Assembly: GCA_025345505.1 (NCBI GenBank)
Contig: JANVCC010000022.1
Span: forward strand, 32,401,602 to 32,465,601
Direction of reading: 5' to 3'
From: Todiramphus chloris collaris
Lineage: Eukaryota; Chordata; Aves; Coraciiformes; Alcedinidae
Length of the DNA stretch: 64,000 nucleotides
In this document: positions 24,401 through 36,400 of the stretch, piece by piece
How the letters are laid out: the number at the start of each line of letters is the position of its first letter
Numbering within the stretch: position 1 is the first letter of the stretch
Position numbers and translations under genes: made by a program
The notes under the pieces: generated by a model
The model's input: the letters and a program-made list of their open reading frames with translations, nothing else
Databases searched by the model: none
Told to the model about the DNA's origin: nothing

Positions 24401-27400
24401 GACACGTCATCTCTGCTCCGTGCCACTGAACTGGAGCCCAAAGCAGTCTGGCCCCCTTCTCCCTCTTTTCAATCACTGTGTTTCACAGCAAGCTCCAGAA
24501 AGAGATAATATTATTCCTAGGGAAAGACTGTATCTTCAGTGTCTCCCAAAAATTCCCCTAACTAAACAAAAGAAACTTGAGCTGCTAATATTTATTCATA
24601 ATATTGAGCTCCTTGCATGCACCGCGATACACACACACACTCATTTCCACTGGAACAAAAAGTTTAAGCGAAATTCAGGCAAAATGTGCCACATAAAGAT
24701 CAATACCTCTGCAGGAGTGGTCCATCTTGTTGTATTTGAAGTACCCACTTTTGCACTGGCAAAGAGCGACTCCATCAAAGTCTGTGCATTCAGAAGTTTC
24801 CTTGTCACATTCGGGGTCTTTCTGCTTGCACAAGCTGCCAACTGTTAGGAAGAGGTGGCCAACGTCAGCACAGCTCTCTCTGAACCCACCATTATACACA
24901 TTTGCTATCCCCAGACATCACATTCAGCTCATGTGCTGATTTAATATCTTTCTTTTTTTAAATAGTGTTTGTTCCATTAGGAGACAGTCAGCATTACACT
25001 ATGGCACCACTTCTTGCATATCTACTGTCAGTTGTACAGGCAAATAGAGGGGGCATGAACGTTTCAGCTTGGAGGCAGAAGGAGAAATGAAAAAGAAAAA
25101 TTCAGTTTGGCTCAAGCTGAAACACATCCACTCCGAGACAGTCCAACAAATCAATTTTTCAGTTTATATTGAGCAAAACATTTCGCTCAGCCCAAACCAA
25201 TTTTTTTTCTATTTCAGTATTAAGCACTAGATTTTAAAATTTTTTTTCAAACGAAGAACCTCTCCTTTCATTTCCATTACTTTGAAGCAGTGTTTTACCT
25301 GAGAAAGTCAGATTTGTTACAATGAACATTCAGCAAAACTGAGGGTAAGGTATGGAAATCGTGTCACCAAATTTATGGTTTTTACTGGGAGGTCAGACTA
25401 ATAGGAATGAACAAATGAACAAATATTCATGAGAAACAGGTACTATGGAAAACGTGTCACTCATTTTGGCACTCACCTTTTATAAACTGCTAGATCCTTT
25501 TTTTTTTTTTTTAATCTGACATCTTTTCTTCTAAGTACTTACACAAGAACAGAATCTGTTTCTTATTCTGCTTAGTTCAAGTTACAAGTAGATTTGAAGC
25601 ATTGTATCAGAGGTAGTGGCTAGATATAATCTGAGCTGGTCTACCAAAATAATTCAATCAACTCCATGGTGAAGTGTGGCTTTAAAATATGGCAGGTTAA
25701 AATAAAAGCACACACTGAACTGCTCATCTGCACGTTTACTTTGCCAAAAGGATCCAAGGGATTTCCCACTACACCCAGAGATGATGATTTTCATCTTTAA
25801 AGCCAAACATCAAAGCCTGAAGTCACAGAGCTCCATGTGTGGAAGTTTCCTTGCAGGAGCCCATCTTTCAAGGGTGCTCATTCCCTGCATCCTGCTGGTA
25901 CATCTCACAGCTAAATGTCCTCTATTGCTCCCTCAGAAAGCGTGGACCAGGAGGTGCAGGGCACAGGCTCACTATCACCAATGGAGTCCACATGGAGAAG
26001 GTCCTGCACAACATCAATGAGCTTCTTCGGGTCCCTCTGTTCTGCACCCACCTTCCCCTTTGGCAGGTAGAGGATTCAGCACAGAGATTGAAAGCTCTTA
26101 ATTGTGAACCATTTTGACATCCTGCAACACTGAAACTGGGCAGGCAGGAGAGTGGAGATTCCCAGGTAGCCTCCAGCAGCTCTAATTGACTTCACTGGGA
26201 GGTACTGTCTCTGCTTTCATGACTTTTTCCCAGCTCCTGGCCACACAGGTGGAATTAAGACTTATGGGATTTTGATCTGGCCAGCGCCTGGTGTCACATC
26301 CCAGAGATGAAAGGCTGCCCTACAATGCCTCTGTGTGATTTTTTCACAGAGAGGCAGATTTATCACACATATGACAAAGATAAGGCTCGATGTCTGCATC
26401 CCTTTTGTACTGCGAGGCTCTTAAGATGACTGCCATTTAAATAAGATAAAAAAAGATTCAGAGGGTTTTTTTTCCAAACACCAAAATCTTTCTTCCTCTG
26501 TTATAAAAGAAGCCAAATAAAACATCCTTTTCTCTTCCTATCCGTGTCCCTCCAGATGCTATTTACCTCTGTGAAGCGGTTTCAGGCTGGAGATGAACTG
26601 GCAGGCTTCAGTGGGGGATTTGCAAGCTCGAATGTAGCTTTTCACGCTGCTGACAACATCATAGAATGTCACGTTGGACGCTAAAGAGAACGTGGATTGC
26701 ACTGAAACATGCACAAAATTTGCCTCCCTAACAGAAAACAAAACAGAACAGCCCTGAGTATCATGGGTCAGCCTGATGTCATCATTAGCACCTTATACAT
26801 AGGATTTTTATTAACACACATTATACATAGGACTCTTAGTAATGCAAGCAATGCTTGTCACAGACACAGTACTGCACACACACTAAAATAGCTGTGCATT
26901 ATAACAGACCTTAAAACAGGAGAAACATACACTCAGGAGATGGAATTTGAGAACAGAAGGGATGCTAGTGGAACACTTTAAAACCAAACGTAAATCCCTC
27001 CTGGGCAGTTCACAAACCCATTCCTAAGCTGCTCGGGCCAGGACAAGGGTACTGCGAGAGCTGGACAATGTGGTCAGGCATTTCCAATACGCTGCATCAG
27101 TCTCCATGGGACTGCATCAAGCCCAGCACCAAAATGTTGATCTCAAGTTGAACATGCCTAACACTCAAGTTTCACTTTTCCACTGGTAGCCTTTGCCTTA
27201 CCTGGTCGCCTTAACTGTGGAGAGGCGGTACCCTGGCAAGCCTGACAGCGATGCATTGAGCTGCAAGGAAAGAGAAAGCATCTGTTAGTGCCCTGGGGGA
27301 TGATGGAGGGAGGCAGCCTGGCAGGACAAAGCCCTCCTAGGTCAATGACACCATCTGTGTTCAACAGATCTGCCTGCTGAGGCCATGGGGGTCTGAGATC

Positions 27401-30400
27401 CCAGGGGCTCATCTGATCACTAAGAAATATGCAGTGTCTTTTTGGCAGCAAAGGGACAGCTGAAGTCACCATTGCACAGCCTTGGACAGGAATGAAGACC
27501 TGGGGATTTCGACAAGAGCATCTGCCTGGGGCCTCACTGTGCAATGACCACAAAGGCTGAGGATGAGCCAGAAGCCAGCAGGGAGAGAGTCCCGTGCAAG
27601 GCTGAGCTGAAAGCAGAACCCTTGGAGACTGCACATCTTCCAAGGAGCCTCCCTCCCCCTGGATCCACACGGTTGTTTGTGTTCACTCGCCAGCAGTAGC
27701 CATGAAGGCAGCATCAAGGCAATGCACCCCAGCTCCCCCCTCCTTTGGCAGCATCTCCAAATCACCTTCTCCAAACAGAGTTGGGATGAACCATGGCCAG
27801 TCCAGGAACAGCTAACAGGACAAACTGATGCATGCAATGATCTGGCTAAAAACACATGGAGAATGTACCTAGCCCCAGCCCAGGGGTCTTTTGGGGGCAA
27901 CTGATGTCACAGTATATGGGGAAACCACCAGCTCACACAGTGCTTGCTCTCAGCTGACTGAGGACCACATGGTTACCATAGTGTGGCTGGGACACTCCAC
28001 CAAGAGGAAGGTATGTTTGGGTGGGTGCTGCTGCTGTGCTTCATCCCGTGGAGTTTGACTAAGAACAAATGGCAGCAGCTGCAGTCCAACCCACCTCAGC
28101 ACCTGTGAGATTTACTGATGACTAATAAAGCCTAGAGTTACTGTTTTAATGTTTGACCTTGGAGGAGCACTAATGCCCTTTTGAGGTCTGGAAAAGGCAA
28201 TGCAGTCAGAAGACACTAGGAAAGGATGTGGGCTATGGAAGTGTGAACCCAGTCAGATCACAAAAAGGGCTTCAAGATTTTTGTGGCAGATGTGCTGTCT
28301 TACTCCAGATAGGAGCTGTCTTGACATCCTGGGCCGGGCAGGGGAGAGAAGCACGCCGAGATTTAAAATTGTACATCTCACCAGTCCTACTTACAGCAGA
28401 CTGGGATGTTTAAATGATAAAAAGGCTAAATCCTCACTACAGAGTCTGCTGGTTTCCCACAACAACCGCGAGAGACGCAAAGGGCACCTGTCCCATCAGC
28501 ACTGCCAAAGTCCCAGCAATGACACTCACCATCGCCAGGATTTCATCCTCGATCTGAAGGAGCTCTGCATACTTCCCATGGGTAATATTAAGTCTCAGGG
28601 GAACTTGGCCAATAAATATTCTTACTAAAAAGAAGAATAAGACAAGTCAGTTGGAACACATGTGTCCATGCCTTATGTAGCTGTGGTTTCATCCACCTTA
28701 CATGAGAGTCTGTCTGCATGGAAAATCTCTTCGTACAGTGGACAGAAAACTCCTATCTGAGAGTCGCTACCCCAATAAAGCAAAGCCCCTGCCTTGGGAT
28801 TTTTCCCAAGGGTTGCTGCAATGTTCCCACAGCCCCAGACAAATTCCAGAGCTCAATAATGCTGAATAGCCAGCATTTCACTGCAGCGTTCATACAGTTC
28901 CTATAGAAAAAGGACCCCATGAACACAGAGATTGCTGGGTCAATTTATGAACAAGACAGCTTCAGGTATCAAAGCTATTTATCATAATTTGGGGCAAACA
29001 TGTCAAATCCCTTACCCCACCCTGCAATGGAAGGAAAGCAGATCAGCAAAGCACTGGAGAAAGTACATTTGCATTTTTCCAATTGTTGGACAGAATGAGC
29101 AATGACATTTGAAAAGAGGTCCAAAAGATGCATTTTTCCGTGCTTAGATTCACATTTGATTCATGGCACCAGAATGCAATAATCCAAGTTGTCCAGACTC
29201 AGAGAGATAATATCCCTAAATCTTGTATTAAGTGTCATGAGATCCTCAGTGGAAATGAGAACTCAGAGCTCCAGTTTTATGTTCCATCAGAAAAACAAAT
29301 ACAGTTGCAGATAACATTACAAGCCTCCAATTCTTTCCCATTTTTTCCTATCCACAGAGCCTATCTTCACCACAAATTTTCTATCAGACAGCTCTAATGT
29401 AACAAGTCACCTTCACAGCATTTATATAATCTGCCCATATCCCACTTCAAGGCATAATCAAAACAACTCTCTAAATTAGAAGCTGACACATTCCAACTTG
29501 AAGAAATGTTTCAAAACACCCTTCAGGGACACCTCGCCCATGTTTCCTTAGTAAAATTTCCATGCCTCTAATCCTCACTGATGAAGGGTCAGAAGAAACT
29601 CTAGCAAAACAAATTCCCCTTTACAATGGGACATTGTAAATCCTTGAGAGTCCTCTAATAGGAAGGAGGGGGGCAGAACCTGAGTTCCAACTAATAACTG
29701 TGTTGCATGAAAAATGCTAAAGGTACCAAACAAGACCTTGATCTTACAAAGACTTCCACGGCTGCTTAGTTTTCCACGCATGGCTGATCCCACTGAAGCC
29801 AGGTTATACAGCGGCCCCACTCGCTTCTCCCAGGCCAAGCTCAGTCGCCCAGGTTTGCAGGGCTGGGAGCCACGATAAGCTGCTGAATGCTTTTTGGGGG
29901 TTGTAAAACACTTTAGGAACAGAAGGGTCACATCTGTCCTTACTAACAAGGCTGAGCCCACTGATCTGCTGCTGTGTTTTTAAGAAACCCTCAGCTATTG
30001 CTCCCCAGAGCAGCCCAACACGACAGGCATTAGACACTGCACTTGTATAAACAGTAAAGGGCTCTTGTTAAAAGTGGTGCCTGGGAGGAACAGTAAGCTC
30101 CTGGGCTAGTCTGAACCCAGGTTAATTTATTATAGAAGATTACAGATAATTATTCCCATCTTTTTCTCCCCTGTTTTTTACTTTTGTTTTCTTACCTAAA
30201 TTGCACTTTCCTTTTTCCAGCTCATACCCAAGAGGACACTGACAGATATAGGAGCCGTGAGTGTTGTTGCAGGTGGCCAGTGCAGGACAAGGATTGGAAA
30301 GACATTTATCCACATCTACAAAAGCAGAAAAAGAGGCTGTACTTACAGAATAACAAAAATCATCAACGGTTGAGCTAAAAGAGATGAACTTGGTTCCTCT

Positions 30401-33400
30401 TCTGTGACTGCCTGAGCATTACTAGATGCTTTATTGCATCATTTGCACTTACTGTTTATCCTGGTTTTAATTATACTGTTGGAGCTGAAAGAATAAATAC
30501 AAACTGTTCTCTTGAATATTCATTAAAAAGCTCTTGGGATCCAGTGTTGATACATGTTAATGCAAAGATCCAGCTTGTCAACAGCACTGCTCATCCACAG
30601 ATCTCTGGGTGTTTTTCAAAGACAATTATGCATGAAGGGACCAAAAAAGGGACCTCAACAGCCAGAGGACAACAGCAACACAGAAGCATGGGTTCCTTCA
30701 CTTTTCAGCCAAGTGAATTTGTATGAAATCCGATCCTAATTTCTGTGATCTGAAGCTAGGGCCTGAATACTGATAGAGTTTGTAGATCCCCCAGGAATGG
30801 TGGAAGCAGCTCTGGCTGCTGTCTCCTCCTTTACCTGGGCTGCAGCCTGCCCCATGCTAGGTTGGGGATAGCCACAGCAGAGATACTGCCTGTGCCACCA
30901 CTCGTAATGCACTTCCCACTGGGTGAGCAAGTGCTTGGGGAGCAGACACCAACGGTGAAACACAGAGTAGCAGGGGACTAATGACTGTATGCTCAGATTC
31001 TTCATAGATGGGCCAACTCAAACTGCAAATTCTGGAGAAAGTATCCAATACTTCCCTTTGAAAAAAAATGATGTCCTGGTCAAAAATGCTTTTGACAGAC
31101 CTTAGGCAGGACTGTGTACTTGTTGGTGACAAGGCACTACAAGACAAGCAAGACAGCCTACAAACCACTCGTGCCTATTTTGCAGCTCTGCAGAGCACTG
31201 TGGCAGAGGCAGGAAGGATGGGCTTTGCAGTTAAAGCACAAAGAGCAAGAGCCAAACCCTCGACAGTGCTGCGATACTCTGTGGCATCTAGCAGGATGGG
31301 CAGACCAGAGAGTCCTGAGCCAACTTCCATGTTGGGACACACCATTGGATCCAATCTCCATGTCTCAACTGGCTTGGCAGCAGCTGCCCCAGCATCAGCA
31401 AGAAGGAGGTTTGGTGCCTCTGATCTAAGCAGCCAGAAACGAGTGGGTGTACTTTAAAACATTGTCTTTCACTTTGCCATCCTTCAGTTTGTGCTTTGTA
31501 CAGCAGGGATGAGGGCAGGTTCTTCTGGCAGGGTGGTGAGTGCCCACGTACAAAGCACCATGTCCAAGTCAGCAGAAGGATCTTTTGTGTTCTGGCAAAT
31601 AGTAAAACTCAGTATTTATGGGAAAAAGTAACTTGGCAAAAGTGTTAATCAGTTGGTAAAAAGGATAAGTACCTTAATTTTTCAATTAAAAAAAATCCAT
31701 TCCCCTTCATACAAAAAACTTTTTTGTATGAAGCCAACAGCTAGAAAATTAAAACCAACCACTCTGAGAAATAACCTTTAAATACTCAATTATTGGATGG
31801 AATATATACTATTGCCTGTATTTCAGTGAGAATAACACAATTAGCACACACAATATCATGCAGTGACATGAGAGTCAGGCTCCTGAACCGTAAATGCACA
31901 ATCAGTTTCCATTCATGTAAAAAAAAGTTTGGTCCGTGCATTTACTTAAGAAGATTAGGAGCCTGGCAGTGGTAATAAATGATTGTAACAACACACCCAA
32001 CAAGACTACGGTACGTAGCTTACCACAAAAGGCAACAGGCCCTTGACTAGGAGGTATTTAGTGAGGTGGGGAGAAAATGACTATAGGTTGCAATGACAGA
32101 AGTTCCAACACAAATACCAAGTGCTGGTCAACCACTTTTTCTCATGAATAAGATAGATATTGGTTGATATTGTCAATTGACAAATGTAAAATGCACCCTA
32201 TGCTTACTCCTATACTTACCCAGAAGGCCAGTCAGCTTAAATCTCAAATTTCAGCTTAACGCTTGTATCAGAAATGTTCATGAAAATGCTCACCCTTTTC
32301 CAGCAGTTCAGCTTGATTGCTAAACCCTTAGCTTAAAAGTAACAACACGGAGACTGAGTTCTTATCCTTAAACCCTGCTGACACCAGACGAATCATATAT
32401 ACATACACTACCCTTCAAAGACCCTTAAAGTGGGACCCAGGAATTCCTGTCCCCCTCTCCCCTGACCCCACCACTGACGAGTGCCATTAGACACGTTACC
32501 TGTTGCTGGAGACAACATCCTCAGCCCATTTGTGCTGCTCGATGGAGGAGTGGTGGTTGGCTTGGTAGCAGCCAAAGTAGTTGTAATGCTCACAGTGGTC
32601 TTGCTTGTTGAAGTGGCTTCCGGCGGACTTGTAACGGGGATATTTTCCTCAGTGACTTTACCAGGCCTTGCAGTGGTGGGATCCACAGCTTCTGTGCTTT
32701 CACCAGTGGTATACACATGCTTAGTGACAGAGGGTGTTTGGGCTCTGTGGGTTTTCGTGGTACTAGCATCACCTGGCGTTGGCCAGGGACTGGCTAGTGT
32801 TGTCAGCACAGAAGGCTCCGCTGTGGTCAGTGCCATCGCAGGGACAATGATGCTGTGGTCTGTTGGACTTGATGAGGGACTAAGGGGTGCATCTGTTGAC
32901 CCAGCCTGTGGGGCACTGCTGGCAGTGGTGAGCAGTGGCGTTGCCTTTCCAAAGTTGCCCCCCTGGGCAGTCACAGGTCCAGGCGAGGCAGTCTCCGGTA
33001 CCGTCGCGGGAGCAGACACAGTCACAACGTGTCTACCAAGCTGCTCCATGGGCGCCGTAGGGAAAGGGGAGCCAGGGGTGGTGAAGGTGGTACTGTTTCT
33101 GGGCTGGTGTGTAACATTGTGTTTGCTGGTGCCTCTGGGAGAGCTCCCAGCCACAGCAGCTGTGGAGGGCACTCGCCTGACCACAGTCGTAGCTACAGAG
33201 GTTCTGGCTTGATCACTATCATTGGACTGCGAGACAGAGGACGTTGACGAAAACAGAGGCAATAAAGATGCCAGTGAATAAGCTTGGGAAAGCAATGAGG
33301 AAGTTGGGAAGGGCGATGATAAAGCCTGCAGAGGTGGTGAAGATGCCATCACAGAGGATGAAAGTGGCTCAGTTGATTTTGATGATGTAAATAAGTAAGT

Positions 33401-36400
33401 TGTTGGTGGTGTTGATGACAGCAAGTGATGCAACGATGACAGTGAGGAAGAGGCTGGAAATTCTGATGAAGACAGAGATGATCTGTCAGTGGTCAACAAC
33501 TCAGAGTCAGTGTTGAAGAGAGTTGTATTTTGTATGCTGTCTACAGACGCAGAAGTCAACAGTTTGGAAGAATGTACCAGCAACGGCTCTGTAGATGGCT
33601 CAACAAAACCTGCATCGCTGGATATGTTGCTCGTCCTGTCCTGTCCCACAGAAGATTTTGATGAATCAAAAGAGTTGGAAATTTCGGAAAAGAAGGTGGA
33701 ACTTTCTGAGGAGTCAGCAGAGGTGCTGCTATTCGAGATAGACAGGAGGGTCCTTTCTCCTCCTCTGGTATATGTGGTTGAAATGTATGTGCCGTCTGTA
33801 TGAGAAACCGAGGTCCTTTTCTCAGCTTCTATGCTACTGACTGGCTGATGGCTACTTGAAAAGCCTGGAGTAAAAGGACAAAAATGTATTAGAAAGGCAG
33901 AGTAATACGAAAGTATTTTAATGTAATATTTAAATCACTTGCTAAATACATAAAATATTCTTGTGTGTGAACAGGCCCACGCTCTTCAAAAAAATTAGAG
34001 CACTGTTCAAGCATGGGTATCGAATTAGGAGTCTTCTGCACTCCTTCATTGGTTCTAAAATGGTGAACTCACACAGACACAAGGCTCTTGTGAAACGTGT
34101 ACATTTCTAAAACATATTCTCCCGGTATTGCTTTTCCAATGAGATTGAGCACTTATTGTTCTGTGATACTTTGTAGAAAGCTAAGTAGGAAAACCCATCT
34201 GTTCTCTTCAGCACTCAGAATTTATAAAACTCATATCCTCTCCTCCATTCCCAACTAAAGACTATCCATCCTTTTCAGGCAATTTGGTTTTAGACACAGT
34301 AAACTTTGCCTTTGCAGGAGGAAATTATTACATTATGTTAATTTGCAGCTTATCATAAACTCATTGATTGAAAAATTTGCAGTTAGGAAATCCTAAAAAG
34401 AGTAGCACATCAGTCTGCAAAAAAATTCAGATTACTTTGTATAAAGGGCACAGTCAATCTTTTAACATGAATTTCAGGATGCACAGCTAAGTTTAAGAAT
34501 CTCTAAAAATAAAGAACAGAGTATTGAAAATTTGGTTTCATTCCACAGTTGGCTTAGGTCACCATGAAACATCTCTGAAAGCATCACCCAAAAAACCCCA
34601 GCTACAATGCAAAAAAAAAAGAAACAAACGTGGCCATCAAAACAGGAGAATTTCCCTGACTGGATTCGTGGCTTCGCTTCTGGAACTATTCCCCAGCTAG
34701 GTGGGGTCTGGCTTTGAGTTCTTTGATGAACACATCCCCGAGTGAACCTGCAGGTGGCATTGCATGTACTAATGAATGAGAACCTGTACAGAGCAGATAA
34801 ATGCAGGGCAATGTGAACTTCCCCCCTCCCCCAAAATATACACCAGGAGGCACTAACTTACTTGTGAGAGTGTTTTGGAAAGAAGAGTAAGTGGGTATCT
34901 TGGAGGAACGTGCAAAGGCTGTTTCTGTCGCCAAGCCCATGGAGCCCTTACTTGTGGTGGAGGCATTGGCCACCCCACTTTGCTCCACCGACGCTGGCTG
35001 AGCTGACCCAGGAGAGCTGCTGGTGGTTTCAGCATAGGAAGCGGAGCTCTCCGTGCCATCAGTCAGTGTGACATCCATTGCTGAGTGCAGCATCCTTTCT
35101 CCACCGCCAGCAGAGGTAGATAAACTGTATGCAGGATCAGTGATGGGGCTGGACATCCTTTCCTCAGCACTTGAGCTGCTTAGGGAGTGCTGGCTGCTGC
35201 CCACAGCTGGAACAGGATCGAAAAGCAGGTATCTGATTTTATCATCTCAGAGCAGAGAGCAATTGTGAGTTCTACAACAATTCTGTTTCAAAATGCAGAT
35301 TAATAAAATTGCACAATAAACACAGATTAAACACAGATTAAGTAGATCTCACGTTATCTATCACCTGAATGTGGATTTAACACAAAAAGCTAGTCCAAAG
35401 AAACAAGACTAGCCAAATACAGAGGGACAATCGGTTCTATTAGAGTCATAATGACTTATTTATGCTATTTATAATTATCAGCCCAACTCAGGCAGGTAGT
35501 AGATGTGTCCTATAGCAAGAAGCTACATGTCTCATTCCTAAGACTTTTTTGCTAAGTATCTACTATAACAGATATACAACACCAAGGAGCAGAATCACCA
35601 CAGCCTATAAATCCTGCCCACAACACCCGAAACAGCTCTGGCATGTGTTGGTGGTCATATCAACCTCACAAAGAGGGGAAGGGAGGGGCAGTGGATTTTT
35701 CTCTTAATTCAAATGCCACCCCAGAGTTCAGAAAAACTCACTGGAATGTTCACTGGCAGACGAGAAGTAGGTGGAGGTCCTGGATGAAAAGGTGACCTTG
35801 GGCTCTGGGTACCCTGCTCGGCTGGACAAGGCATGTCCTCCTCCAGGCCATGTTGTGGAGGATGGGAGGGAGCCAGTATGGGGCTCCCCAGCTGTGCCTG
35901 GGTGAGATGTGGGGCTTCCTGACGCTGTGCTCCATATGTCACTGTTAGCTGCAGCCTGAGATGTTCCCTCCTTGTGCCTGGAGAGTGGGCTTGAGACATA
36001 AGTGGTTTCAGTAGGAGCACCAGAAACACTTCTTCCTCTCTCTGGAATCACAAAGCAGAGATATACATAGATATACATAAAAATACATATTTTGTATATT
36101 AATATACCTTTGAGGCCTCTACAAAGGACTAAAACCTGAATACTTCAATCCCCACATCAGAGGTGGTGCTTAGTGACCAACATCACTTATTTAGTAAGCA
36201 GTGTTCCCAGATGATCTGTGATTTTCTCCTTTACACCAGGAAAATAAAATAGATTGGGTTACATGGTGTTTCTGAAGCAGAATGGTGGCAGGGAAGTAGG
36301 ACCTGGTCGTGAACGTCCTACAGAAAATCCCCTTTGGCAGACCAACAGGTTTCAAACCAATGCTGGTGGGACCCTGGCAGCAGAGCTAAGGTTGAAACAC

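Larger units (their letters stand above)
19701..30195 (-). other. HEG1: HEG1 introns 14-18 region
   Basis: Introns 19701-24706 (5.0 kb), 24842-26566, 26728-27201, 27261-28529 and 28625-30195. Apart from the exons at 24707-24841, 26567-26727, 27202-27260 and 28530-28624, I see no genes. A short (AC)6 run lies at 24629-24640. Confidence 0.75.
30316..32499 (-). other. HEG1: HEG1 intron 13 (2.2 kb)
   Basis: This is where the EGF1 exon should be. It holds the damaged EGF-like sequence at 30835-30950 and a perfect 14-bp inverted repeat at 31705-31733. An isolated donor-like CTGG^GTAAGTAT at about 32,217 has no exon with open frame and cysteines before it. Confidence 0.75.

Noticed and set aside
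32200-32300. Donor-like CTGGGTAAGTAT near 32,217 as EGF1 exon end
   Set aside because: The upstream sequence has no cysteine codons in EGF spacing and contains stops in all useful frames.
32481-33212. Plus-strand open frame of 243 codons
   Set aside because: It is the exact antisense of the Ser/Thr-rich HEG1 exon 13; the Val/Ala/Gly-rich translation is what the reverse of Ser/Thr codons gives. No start context or splice evidence.
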